NCBI GenBank assembly: GCA_029212905.1
Contig: JARGPB010000013.1
Coordinates: 34,459 to 98,458, forward strand
Length of the DNA: 64,000 bases
Reading direction: 5' to 3'
Source: Thalassovita sp.
Lineage (GTDB): Bacteria; Pseudomonadota; Alphaproteobacteria; Rhodobacterales; Rhodobacteraceae
Under the pieces are notes generated by a model. It was not told the DNA's origin. It did not search any database and saw only the letters and a list, made by a program, of their open reading frames with translations. Both the position numbers and the translations under genes were made by a program. How positions within the stretch are numbered: position 1 is the first letter of the stretch; each line of letters begins with the position of its first letter. This document shows positions 32,995 through 41,320 of the stretch, piece by piece.

Positions 32995-33834
32995 TCAGAC
33001 AGCCGCGTACTCTGCGGAAAAGCTTCGAAGACCTTTTTGATCCTGACACCAGACTGTCCCGGAGGCACCGGTCCCTTCATTGTGCAATTGCAATTCGCAG
33101 GGCAGGGTCAGCGGTGCGAGTCCGCGGAAAGAAAACCGGTGGGGCGACGTCTTCAACGCATTCGCCGCCAGGTTCAGAAGCAGCGTCGCCTGCAATGGGC
33201 CATGCACAACAAGCCCGGAATAGGCTTCGGCTTCGGTGGCGTAGACATGGTCATAGTGGATGCGATGGGCATTGAACGTCAGCGCCGAATAGCGAAACAG
33301 CAGCACAGGATCCGGAGTCAGGCTCGATCTGAGCGTGGCGGGGTCGCCCGCGCCGGGTGCGCTCTTCACCGGGCGGGGCGCGGTGATCTTACGAAAGACA
33401 ATCGACTGCTGTTCCCGGATACAAAGCCGGTTGCCGCTAAAATACTCGTGTTCGATGGTCACAAAGACCAACGCTCCGCTGCGGCCCTGCTTGGCCGTTA
33501 TATCCCCGATCGACGAGCGGCGGGTGAAGGTTTCACCGATCGTCAGCGGCGCGATATGTGTAACATCGCCGCCGGCCCACATGCGGGCGGGCAGCGGTAC
33601 CGGGGGCAGAAATCCACCCCTTGCGGCATGGCCATCTTCTGACAGGGCGGCAGCTGGCACGGTATCAAGGGCAATACACCAATGAATTCCCAGCGGAACA
33701 TCACCCGCTCCGCCCCAAAGGTGCGGGCCGAATGTGGCACGGAATTTGTCGATCAGCCCCTGCGTCAGAACATCTTCACTGGTTTCGGTGCGTCCCAGCC
33801 AGGGCGCAAGCGCGTCTAGGTCGATCTCACTCAT
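32995..33834 (-). CDS. MaoC-family hydratase (mesaconyl/itaconyl-CoA hydratase-like)
   Basis: 279 residues, two hot-dog halves. The N-terminal half is of the FAS1-dehydratase-like type (LDALAPWLGRTETSEDVLT... PLPARMWAGGDVTHIAPL). The C-terminal half carries FRYSALTFNAHRIHYDHVYATEAEAYSGLVVHGPLQATLLL, with the His-containing active site and the YxGLVVHGPLQ block of mesaconyl-C4-CoA and itaconyl-CoA hydratases. It therefore probably hydrates a branched, perhaps dicarboxylic, enoyl-CoA. It is the last gene of the eleven-gene leftward operon. The start is weakly marked, 11 bases after the preceding stop. Confidence 0.88.
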   Translation of the reverse strand: MSEIDLDALAPWLGRTETSEDVLTQGLIDKFRATFGPHLWGGAGDVPLGIHWCIALDTVPAAALSEDGHAARGGFLPPVPLPARMWAGGDVTHIAPLTIGETFTRRSSIGDITAKQGRSGALVFVTIEHEYFSGNRLCIREQQSIVFRKITAPRPVKSAPGAGDPATLRSSLTPDPVLLFRYSALTFNAHRIHYDHVYATEAEAYSGLVVHGPLQATLLLNLAANALKTSPHRFSFRGLAPLTLPCELQLHNEGTGASGTVWCQDQKGLRSFSAEYAAV

Positions 33835-33844
33835 GGTCGCGAAC

Positions 33845-35008
33845 TCAGAAGGATCGCGGCATGCCGAGGATATGCTCGCCGACATAGGACAGGATCAGGT
33901 TGGTCGAGATCGGGGCCACCTGATACAGTCGGGCCTCGCGGAACTTGCGCTCGACATCGTATTCCCGCGCGAAACCGAAGCCGCCATGGGTCTGGATGCA
34001 GGCATTGGCCGCTTCCCAGCTGGCTTCCGAAGCCAGCAGCTTGGCCATATTCGCCTGCGCCCCACAATCCAGCCCGGCATCGAAACGTCTGCAGGCCTCA
34101 AAGCGCATCAGATTGGCGGCCTCGATGTTCACATAGGACCTGGCGATGGGGAATTGCACGCCCTGGTTCTGGCCTATAGGACGGTCAAAGACCACGCGGT
34201 CGCCGGCATAGGCGCGGGCCTTGTCAACGAACCAGTATCCATCACCGATACATTCCGCTGCAATCAGGGTCCGTTCGGCGTTCAGCCCGTCAAGAATATG
34301 GTAAAACCCGCGCCCTTCGGTCCCGATCAGGTTTTCAGCGGGGATTTCCAGGTTGTCGAAAAACACTTCATTGGTTTCGTGGCCGGGCATATTGGCGATG
34401 GGGCGGACCTCCATGCCGTTGCCGATTGCCTCTTTCAGATCGACCATAAAGATCGACAGGCCCTGCGACTTTTTCTTGACCTCGCTCAGCGGCGTGGTGC
34501 GGGCCAGAAGGATCATCAGGTCAGAATGCTGGATACGGCTGATCCAGACCTTCTGGCCATTGATCTCATACCGGTCACCCTTCTTGACCGCGGTGGTCTT
34601 CAGTTTGGTGGTGTCAGTTCCGGTTGTCGGTTCGGTCACGGCCATGGATTGTAGGCGCAACTCGCCGCTGGCAATACTGGGCAGGTATTTCTGCTTTTGC
34701 GCGTCCGACCCGTGCCGCAGCAGCGTGCCCATATTATACATCTGCCCGTGGCAATGACCCGCGTTGCCACCGCAGCGGTTCACCTCTTCCATGATGATCG
34801 AGGCTTCCGTCAAGCCCAGTCCCGAGCCACCGTATTCCTCGGGGATCATCGCCGCGAGCCAGCCCTCGCGGGTCAGCGCATCGACGAATTCCTCGGGGTA
34901 GGTTTCGTTTTCGCCGAACTTGCGATGATATTCTGGCGGAAACTGCGCGCAAAGTGCGCGCAAGGCGTCGCGCAGATCGGTGTGAGTGTCTGGGGCTGAC
35001 GTCTGCAT
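33845..35008 (-). CDS. Acyl-CoA dehydrogenase
   Basis: 387 residues. Motifs: AVTEPTTGTDTTKLKTTAVKKGD, KVWISRIQHSDLMILLART, IQTHGGFGFAREYDVERKFREARLYQVAPISTNLI. The C terminus lacks a YxGT motif (it reads APISTNLILSYVGEHILGMPRSF). The probable base is the Glu of LNAERTLIA on helix G. It is a clear paralogue of the dehydrogenase at 42735-43895 in the same operon (compare LGMPRSF with MGLPRSY). The duplicated pair may handle successive oxidation steps. Confidence 0.91.
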   Translation of the reverse strand: MQTSAPDTHTDLRDALRALCAQFPPEYHRKFGENETYPEEFVDALTREGWLAAMIPEEYGGSGLGLTEASIIMEEVNRCGGNAGHCHGQMYNMGTLLRHGSDAQKQKYLPSIASGELRLQSMAVTEPTTGTDTTKLKTTAVKKGDRYEINGQKVWISRIQHSDLMILLARTTPLSEVKKKSQGLSIFMVDLKEAIGNGMEVRPIANMPGHETNEVFFDNLEIPAENLIGTEGRGFYHILDGLNAERTLIAAECIGDGYWFVDKARAYAGDRVVFDRPIGQNQGVQFPIARSYVNIEAANLMRFEACRRFDAGLDCGAQANMAKLLASEASWEAANACIQTHGGFGFAREYDVERKFREARLYQVAPISTNLILSYVGEHILGMPRSF

Positions 35009-35011
35009 TGG

Positions 35012-35806
35012 TTACTTCGCTCCCGGTCCCGACGTTTCAAGAATTTCCTGTTCGGCGCGCTGCCACAGCTCATAGGAAATCGGGTTTTCGCTCTCTTCGA
35101 GGATATGACCGACCAGACCGATGGCACGCGCCATGACGCCAAAGCCGCGCACGATCTTCCAGGGGAAGCCGAATTCACAGCAGATTGCACCGATCGCACC
35201 AGTGGCGTTGATCGGCAGCATCTTGCCCGATTTTTCTTCGGCGACGGCCTGAATTTTCTGGATCAACGCGATGTATTCACCGGATTTTCCGTTTTCGGCG
35301 GCGATCTGGAACAGGCGCGGCGTGCGCGGATCGACGGGCTTGTGCACCGGATGGCCAAGCCCCGGCACGATGGCCTTGCGGGCGCGGAATTTTTCAACTG
35401 TTTCGACGGCAAGCGCATCCAGATCGACACCGGTGCCCAACTTGTCCTGCGGCAGCGCCTCGTAAAGCATTTTCGAGGAACCCTCCATCGAACCGACAAA
35501 GACGGTGCCAAGCCCACACAGCCCGGCCGCAACGGCCGCCTGAAGCGATTCCGGCGCACCCATGTAAGTCATCCGCGCCGCCAGAGCCGAAGGCGTGATG
35601 CCATGTTCGACAAGGGTAATGACGACGGCGTTGAACACCCGGCTTTCCTCGGGCGTGGCTTTCCGTCCCGTCAACTGCAGGAACGCCAGATCGCCGAGGT
35701 TCATGTGCCCGAGGATCTCGTTCGGCAGGTCGAGGCCACGCACGCTGATCTTGTCAGAGGTGCTCCAGGCAATATCGGAGCTGATTTTTTCTTTGCGTTT
35801 TTTCAT
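35012..35806 (-). CDS. Citryl-CoA lyase-like protein (citrate synthase fold)
   Basis: 264 residues, short citrate-synthase-fold protein. EHG with His68 and the block PGLGHPVHKPVDPRTPR (His152, His155) correspond to substrate-binding histidines. Proteins of this size and pattern are citryl-CoA lyases, cleaving (3S)-citryl-CoA to acetyl-CoA and oxaloacetate. No citrate-CoA ligase partner is present, so here it may cleave another 3-hydroxy-3-carboxymethyl acyl-CoA. ATG 35806 overlaps the preceding stop by one base (TAATG); an ATG at 35821 would add five residues. Confidence 0.85.
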   Translation of the reverse strand: MKKRKEKISSDIAWSTSDKISVRGLDLPNEILGHMNLGDLAFLQLTGRKATPEESRVFNAVVITLVEHGITPSALAARMTYMGAPESLQAAVAAGLCGLGTVFVGSMEGSSKMLYEALPQDKLGTGVDLDALAVETVEKFRARKAIVPGLGHPVHKPVDPRTPRLFQIAAENGKSGEYIALIQKIQAVAEEKSGKMLPINATGAIGAICCEFGFPWKIVRGFGVMARAIGLVGHILEESENPISYELWQRAEQEILETSGPGAK

Positions 35807-36720
35807 TAGACCGGATCCCATGAAAAGACATCCGCCGAAACTTCGAGCGGCGTGAACTGTGATTTGAGCGCGGGAATGGCGCGCTCGGCGATTTCATCGG
35901 CGGTCCAGCCATCACCGGAATGGACCGACCGCACGGGGCGGGGCTGATTGAAAAGGAAGATCTCGTTTTTGCGAACCGCAAAGATTTGACCGGAAACGTC
36001 AGACGCGCGGTCGCTCATCAGAAAACAGGCCATTGGCGCGACCTTGGCCGGTGTCATTTCCTTGATCTTCTCGACACGCGCCACCTGTTCCGGGGTGTCT
36101 GTCTTGATAGACGAGATCATCCGGCTCCAGGCGAAGGGCGCGATGCAGTTCGAACGCACGTTCCAACGTTTCAGGTCGAGCGCGACCGATTTCGAGAAGG
36201 CCGCGATGCCCAGCTTTGCGGCCGAATAGTTCGCCTGCGCCAGATTGCCGATCAGCCCCGAGGTCGAGGTCATGTGCACCAAAGCACCGCCCTCCTGTTC
36301 GCGGAAATAATCGGCCGCCGCGCGGCTGGTATTGAAGGCGCCGTACAGGTGGACCTTCACCACCGCGTCGAAATCCTCGTATGTCATCTTGTGGAAGAAC
36401 CCGTCACGCAGGATGCCGGCGTTGTTCACCACCGCGTCGATGCGGCCGAATTCCTTGACACCGGCCTCGATCATCGCGCGGGCGGCGTCGGGGTCGGTGA
36501 CGTTGCCGCCATCGGCAATGGCGTCGCCCCCGGCGGCCTTGATTTCTTCAACGACTTTCTGCGCCGCAGTTTCCGTCTGTCCGGTGCCCTTCAGTGACGC
36601 GCCCAGATCATTGACCACAACGGCAGCGCCTTCGGAGGCTGCCATCAAGGCGATGTCACACCCGATCCCGCCCCCGGCCCCGGTGACCAGAACAACCTTT
36701 CCATCAAGTGCCTTTGACAT
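35806..36720 (-). CDS. SDR family dehydrogenase (multifunctional-enzyme-2-type 3-hydroxyacyl-CoA dehydrogenase)
   Basis: 304 residues, longer than a simple SDR. TGAGGGIG (13-20), NDLGASLKGTG after the second strand, NNAGILRDGFFHKM, the serine region TSTSGLIGNLAQANYSAAK with Tyr and Lys, and a C-terminal extension after FAVRKNEIFLFNQPRPVRS. The NDLG and ILRD blocks are typical of the (3R)-hydroxyacyl-CoA dehydrogenase domain of peroxisomal multifunctional enzyme 2. It therefore matches the (R)-hydratases in this window. ATG 36720 is preferred over 36726 by ribosome-site spacing. Confidence 0.9.
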   Translation of the reverse strand: MSKALDGKVVLVTGAGGGIGCDIALMAASEGAAVVVNDLGASLKGTGQTETAAQKVVEEIKAAGGDAIADGGNVTDPDAARAMIEAGVKEFGRIDAVVNNAGILRDGFFHKMTYEDFDAVVKVHLYGAFNTSRAAADYFREQEGGALVHMTSTSGLIGNLAQANYSAAKLGIAAFSKSVALDLKRWNVRSNCIAPFAWSRMISSIKTDTPEQVARVEKIKEMTPAKVAPMACFLMSDRASDVSGQIFAVRKNEIFLFNQPRPVRSVHSGDGWTADEIAERAIPALKSQFTPLEVSADVFSWDPV

Positions 36721-36731
36721 TCTCATCTCCC

Positions 36732-37691
36732 TCAGCTTGCCTTGCGATATTTGTCCAGGCCGCCGGTATGCATGACCCGGCCCATGAGCGGTACGCCGAT
36801 GATCTCTTCCGCCTTGGCCGCCGCTGCGATCAGCTTGTCCAGATCAATGCCGGTTTCGATGCCGAGCTCGTGACACAGGAACACCGCATCCTCAGTGCAG
36901 ACATTTCCTGCGGCGCGGGCGTGGCCGTGGCCCGCGAAAGGACAACCGCCAAGACCGGCGACCGAGCTTTCGAACATGTCCACACCCATCGACAGGGCGG
37001 CATGGAGATTGGCGATCCCAAGCCCCCGCGTGTCGTGGATATGCATACCGATGCGCGCCTCGGGCGCCATTTCGCGCAGGGCGTCGATCATGCGTTTGAC
37101 CGCCTCGGGGTTTCCCCAGCCCATGGTGTCGGCGATCACAAGGATTGGCACGGGGATGTCCTCTTCTTCGCAAAGCTGAAGAATGAAGCGGAAATCGTCC
37201 AGAATGCGTTCTTGCGGGATGGGGCCTTCGAGGTTGCAGCCGAAGGCGGTCATCACATAGGCCGCGTCGACCGTATATCCCTCTTCCTTGTAAAGACGAA
37301 CCCAGTCGCGTTGTTTTTCCCGCATGTCTGCGGACGAACAATTGTTGTTCGATTGGGCAAATGCCTCGGAAGGATAGAACAGCAGGCGCGGGTCGATATC
37401 GACCTCATGCGCCGTCAGGGCCTTGCGAAACCCTTTGTCGTTCAGCCACAGCGACGTGTAATTCACGCCCGGCTTGCGCTTGATACGCTGGAACAACTCC
37501 CCGGTGTCTGCCATCTGCGGCACATATTTCGGGCTGACAAAGCTACCGACCTGAATGCGCTTCAGACCGGTTTCGCTGAGCATGTCGATCAGTTCGATCC
37601 GTTCTTCGATCGGATAGATCTTTTTTTCGATCTGAAATCCCTCACGCGGGCCTTCTTCTCGAAATTCGACGAATTTGGGAAAGTCGCTCAT
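36732..37691 (-). CDS. Hydroxymethylglutaryl-CoA lyase-like protein
   Basis: 319 residues, TIM-barrel HMG-CoA lyase family. Conserved: SFVSPKYVPQMAD (50-62), GMHIHDTRGLGIAN with the metal-binding His217 and His219, and VAGLGGCPFAG with Cys250. Two differences are visible. The catalytic Arg-Asp of GPRDGLQNE reads GPREGFQIE (Arg16, Glu17). The segment after the cysteine is longer than usual (HGHARAAGNVCTED). It should split a 3-hydroxy-3-methylglutaryl-CoA-like compound into acetyl-CoA and a 3-keto acid; the changes may reflect a bulkier substrate. It lies next to the carboxylase genes, as in leucine and acyclic-terpene pathways. Confidence 0.88.
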   Translation of the reverse strand: MSDFPKFVEFREEGPREGFQIEKKIYPIEERIELIDMLSETGLKRIQVGSFVSPKYVPQMADTGELFQRIKRKPGVNYTSLWLNDKGFRKALTAHEVDIDPRLLFYPSEAFAQSNNNCSSADMREKQRDWVRLYKEEGYTVDAAYVMTAFGCNLEGPIPQERILDDFRFILQLCEEEDIPVPILVIADTMGWGNPEAVKRMIDALREMAPEARIGMHIHDTRGLGIANLHAALSMGVDMFESSVAGLGGCPFAGHGHARAAGNVCTEDAVFLCHELGIETGIDLDKLIAAAAKAEEIIGVPLMGRVMHTGGLDKYRKAS

Positions 37692-37695
37692 GTCA

Positions 37696-39702
37696 TCACT
37701 CCTCGGACGGTAGAATCTCGGCGATGACCTGGCCGCGATCGACCATGTCCCCATTCGAGACGGAAATGTTGCTGGCGATCCCGGCTGCAGCCGCCCGGAT
37801 CGAGATTTCAAGTTTCATCGATTCCATCACCGCAACCACGTCACCCTCTGCGACAGCCTGGCCTTCGGCGACCTTGATTTCGACAATCATCCCTGTCAGC
37901 GGAGAGGTCACGGCGCGATCTGCCACCGCATCACCGCCAGCAAAGGCGAGGGGCGCGGCCGGACGGAAGACCAGGCGGCCTTCGGGCGTGTCCAGTTCGA
38001 TCACGCCGGCGCTCAGACGTGCTTCGATCAGGTGGACGGTGTCGCCTTCACTCAGGCGCCAGCGGCCCGGCGTGATTTCACGGGCGGACAGTGTCAGCGC
38101 TTCGCCGTTTTCCGAATGGACGGTGTATTTGGCACCCGGTTTGACAGGTCCGATGCGCAATTCCTCGGATTCATCGTCTGAATCGGTGAGCGTCACACTC
38201 GGCCCCGCTTCGATCGCATCACCGCCCAGGCCAAGCCGCCAGCCGGTAAAGGAGTCACGGTTGGTCCAGGGATTGGCATCAGTACCGCCACGCGACTTGG
38301 CCACGAAGAGAATGGCGGCTGCCGCCTTCCACAGATCGGGACGGACAAGGGGGGCTGCCTGTGTCAGTTCGTCCAGCCTGCCGTCGATCCAGCGCGTGTG
38401 AACCTGCATCCGTTCGAATTCCGGGTTCCGCACCAACGCCGTCAGGAAGGCGCGATTGGTTTGCACACCCTCAACCGCGACGTGGTCCAAGGCTGTCGCC
38501 AGCCGCGCCAAGGCGGTTTCCCGGTCGGGTGCATGCACAATCAGTTTGGCGATCATCGGATCATAGAAGGGCGTCACTGCGTCGCCTTCTTCGACACCGC
38601 TGTCGATGCGCAAACCTTCCGGCAGGCTGAGCGTGGTCAAGGTGCCGGTTGAGGGGGCGAACTGCATCGCCGGATCTTCGGCGTAAAGCCGCGCCTCGAC
38701 CGCGTGGCCATTGATCGCCAGATCATCCTGCACCAGACCAAGGCCTGCGCCTTCGGCAATGCGCAGGTGCAGAGCAACCAGATCCAGGCCGGTGATCGCC
38801 TCGGTGACGGGGTGTTCCACCTGGATGCGGGGGTTCACCTCAAGAAAGAAGTAATCCTCGCCCGCGACCAGAAACTCCACCGTGCCGAGGCCGCGATAGT
38901 CAAGCGTTTCACCCAGGCGCACCGCGTCATGCGCGATCTCGTCCAGCAGCGCACGGGGCAAGCCCCAAGCCGGAGCCTCTTCGATAACCTTCTGGTGACG
39001 GCGCTGAAGCGTGCAGTCACGTTCGAACAGGTGCACCACGTGCCCCTTGCCATCACCCGCGATCTGCACTTCGACATGGCGCGCTTCTGGCAGGAAACGT
39101 TCCAGCAACAGCCCTTCGGAGCCAAAGGTGGATTTCGCCTCGCGAAGGGCGCCTTCGATGTCTTCCACAAGGGTGGCCTCATCGGTGACAAGCCGCTGGC
39201 CGCGCCCGCCACCGCCGCCGACGGCCTTGAGCAGAACGGGCAGGCCCATTGCGCGGACTTCATCGGCAATCTCTTGCGGATCGGACCACGCGCCTTCGGC
39301 ACCCGAAATAACCGGGACGCCGGCGGCCACGGCAGCCTCTTTGGCGCTGGCCTTGTCGCCGAAACGGTCAAGCGTGTCCGGGGTCGGCCCCATGAAGACC
39401 ATGCTGGCGGCCTCGACCGCACGGGCAAAATCAGAGTTCTCGGCCAGAAAGCCATAACCGGGATGGATCGCATCCGCGCCGACCGATTTCGCGGCGGCAA
39501 TCACCGCGTCGATCTTCAGATAGCTCTCGGACGCCGGTCCGGCACCGATGCAGACTGATTGCCCGATCTCGCGGACATGTAGGGCATTGGCGTCGGCTTC
39601 GGAATGCACGCCAACAGGGGTGATACCGCTGGCCCGCGCGGTGCGCGCGATCCGGCAGGCAATTTCGCCGCGATTGGCGATTAGAAGCGTTTTGATTTTC
39701 AT
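37696..39702 (-). CDS. Biotin-dependent acyl-CoA carboxylase, alpha subunit (biotin carboxylase plus biotin carrier)
   Basis: 668 residues. Domain order: biotin carboxylase (LLIANRGEIACRIARTAR at the N terminus, ATP-grasp loop KAVGGGGGRGQRLV, FLEVNPRIQVEHPVTEAITGLDLV), a BT-like linker (about 480-590) and a C-terminal biotinyl domain with VMESMKLEIS, biotin on Lys630. Length and order match methylcrotonyl-, geranyl- and related acyl-CoA carboxylases. It partners with the carboxyltransferase encoded just upstream. AGGAG precedes the ATG at 39702. The lyase gene starts five bases after the stop. Confidence 0.95.
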   Translation of the reverse strand: MKIKTLLIANRGEIACRIARTARASGITPVGVHSEADANALHVREIGQSVCIGAGPASESYLKIDAVIAAAKSVGADAIHPGYGFLAENSDFARAVEAASMVFMGPTPDTLDRFGDKASAKEAAVAAGVPVISGAEGAWSDPQEIADEVRAMGLPVLLKAVGGGGGRGQRLVTDEATLVEDIEGALREAKSTFGSEGLLLERFLPEARHVEVQIAGDGKGHVVHLFERDCTLQRRHQKVIEEAPAWGLPRALLDEIAHDAVRLGETLDYRGLGTVEFLVAGEDYFFLEVNPRIQVEHPVTEAITGLDLVALHLRIAEGAGLGLVQDDLAINGHAVEARLYAEDPAMQFAPSTGTLTTLSLPEGLRIDSGVEEGDAVTPFYDPMIAKLIVHAPDRETALARLATALDHVAVEGVQTNRAFLTALVRNPEFERMQVHTRWIDGRLDELTQAAPLVRPDLWKAAAAILFVAKSRGGTDANPWTNRDSFTGWRLGLGGDAIEAGPSVTLTDSDDESEELRIGPVKPGAKYTVHSENGEALTLSAREITPGRWRLSEGDTVHLIEARLSAGVIELDTPEGRLVFRPAAPLAFAGGDAVADRAVTSPLTGMIVEIKVAEGQAVAEGDVVAVMESMKLEISIRAAAAGIASNISVSNGDMVDRGQVIAEILPSEE

Positions 39703-39712
39703 GATTCGCTCC

Positions 39713-41320
39713 TCACATCCTGAACACGCCGAAATTGGTTTCGGCCTTGGGTCTGCGCGAGGTCACATCCAGCATGAGCGCCATGACATCGCGGGTTTCA
39801 CAAGGCTCGATCACGCTGTCGATCCAGAGGTTAGAGGCAAAATTGTAAGCACCTTGAAAATCCTCGTATTCCTTGCGGATGGGCGCCTTGAAGGCTTCCT
39901 CCTCTTCGGGGGTCCAGCTTTTGCCTTCGCGTTCGTTGATCTGTGCGCGGACCTGCGCCAGCACGCTGGCGGCCTGTTCCGGCCCCATGATCGCGGACCG
40001 TCCTGTTGGCCAGGCGAACATTGCGTCCGGCTGGAACGGGCGGCCCAGCATTGCCAGGTATCCCGCCCCGTAAGAGCCGCCGGTGATGATGGTAAACTTT
40101 GGCACCCGGGCCGAAGACATGGCCGTGATCATCTTGGCACCCGCCTTGGCGATGCCCATCTGTTCGACCTCGCGGCCAACCATGAAGCCGTTCACATCCG
40201 CCAGAAACAGCAGTGGAATGTCGCGCTGTACGCAGAGGTTGATGAAATGCGTCGCCTTCAACGCGGCCTCGACGAACAGCACGCCGGTATTGGCGAGAAT
40301 GCCCACTTCGTGGCCGTGGATCCGGCCCCAGCCGGTCATGATCGTGTCACCATAAAGCGGCTTGAACTCGTGGAAATCGCTGTCATCCACCAGCCGTGCG
40401 ACAATCTCGCGGTTGTCGGTTGGCACCTTGGGGTCGCGGCTGACGATGCCGTAGATTTCCTCGACCGGATAGGCGGGCGCGCGCGGCGTCTTGGGCGTCT
40501 TGCGGGGCAGGGGTTTTTCGCCCAGATGGCTGACGATCTCGCGGGTGATGGCCAGCGCGTGGGCGTCATCCTCGGCAAGATGGTCGGTCACACCCGACAC
40601 GGACGAGTGCATCTTGCCGCCGCCAAGTTCTTCGGCATCCACCTTTTCGCCGGTGGCAGCAAAGGTCAGTTCCGGTCCGCCCAGATACATAAAGCCCTGA
40701 CCGCGCACGATCACCACCTCGTCGCAGAGCGCCGGGATATAGGCACCACCCGCAGTGCAGGGGCCCATGACCACCGCGATCTGCGGCACACCGTCACCGG
40801 ACATGCCGATCTGCTGGTGAAAGATCGATCCGAACTGCCCCTCATCGGGGAAAATGTTCTCCTGATCCGGCAGAAACGCGCCGCCGGAATCGACCAGCGT
40901 GATCACCGGAAGGCGGTTCTTCCACGCGATCTTCTGGGCGCGCACGTGCTTGCGGCAGGTCATGCCGAAATAGGTGCCGCCCTTCACGGTGGCATCATTG
41001 GCGATGATCATGCACTGGCGGCCCTCGATCACGCCGATGCCAGTGATGATGCCCGCCCCCGGCGGTACACCATCATATTTGTTCAGCCCGGCAAGCTCCC
41101 CGACTTCCAGAAAGGGGGTGCCCGGATCGATCAGCCGTTCGACGCGTTCGCGCGGCAGGATCTTGCCTTTCGACACGTGCCGTTCGCGGGCCTTTTCAGG
41201 GCCACCGACACGTTGTTGCAAGCGAAGGGCATGCAGCTCGCCGACTTTGTCGCGATACTGTGTATCGTTTTGCCGGAAGTCATCTGACCCGGTATCGAGC
41301 AGGGATATCATTTTTGTCAT
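39713..41320 (-). CDS. Biotin-dependent acyl-CoA carboxylase, carboxyltransferase (beta) subunit
   Basis: 535 residues, the length of methylcrotonyl/geranyl-CoA carboxylase beta subunits. Seen: RERVERLIDPGTPFLEVG, GIGVIEGRQCMIIANDATVKGGTYFGMTCRKHVRAQKIA, LVDSGGAFLPDQENIFPDEGQFGSIFHQQIGMS and GPCTAGGAYIPALCDEVVIV. The pattern is MccB-type rather than propionyl-CoA carboxylase. It transfers CO2 from biotin to the gamma carbon of an enoyl-CoA (inferred). Its ATG overlaps the upstream ligase stop by four bases. Confidence 0.94.
   Translation of the reverse strand: MTKMISLLDTGSDDFRQNDTQYRDKVGELHALRLQQRVGGPEKARERHVSKGKILPRERVERLIDPGTPFLEVGELAGLNKYDGVPPGAGIITGIGVIEGRQCMIIANDATVKGGTYFGMTCRKHVRAQKIAWKNRLPVITLVDSGGAFLPDQENIFPDEGQFGSIFHQQIGMSGDGVPQIAVVMGPCTAGGAYIPALCDEVVIVRGQGFMYLGGPELTFAATGEKVDAEELGGGKMHSSVSGVTDHLAEDDAHALAITREIVSHLGEKPLPRKTPKTPRAPAYPVEEIYGIVSRDPKVPTDNREIVARLVDDSDFHEFKPLYGDTIMTGWGRIHGHEVGILANTGVLFVEAALKATHFINLCVQRDIPLLFLADVNGFMVGREVEQMGIAKAGAKMITAMSSARVPKFTIITGGSYGAGYLAMLGRPFQPDAMFAWPTGRSAIMGPEQAASVLAQVRAQINEREGKSWTPEEEEAFKAPIRKEYEDFQGAYNFASNLWIDSVIEPCETRDVMALMLDVTSRRPKAETNFGVFRM

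Noticed and set aside
39548..41287. Rightward open frame (579 codons) opposite the carboxylase beta gene
   Set aside because: Antisense of a well-conserved carboxyltransferase; no ribosome site and no family motif.
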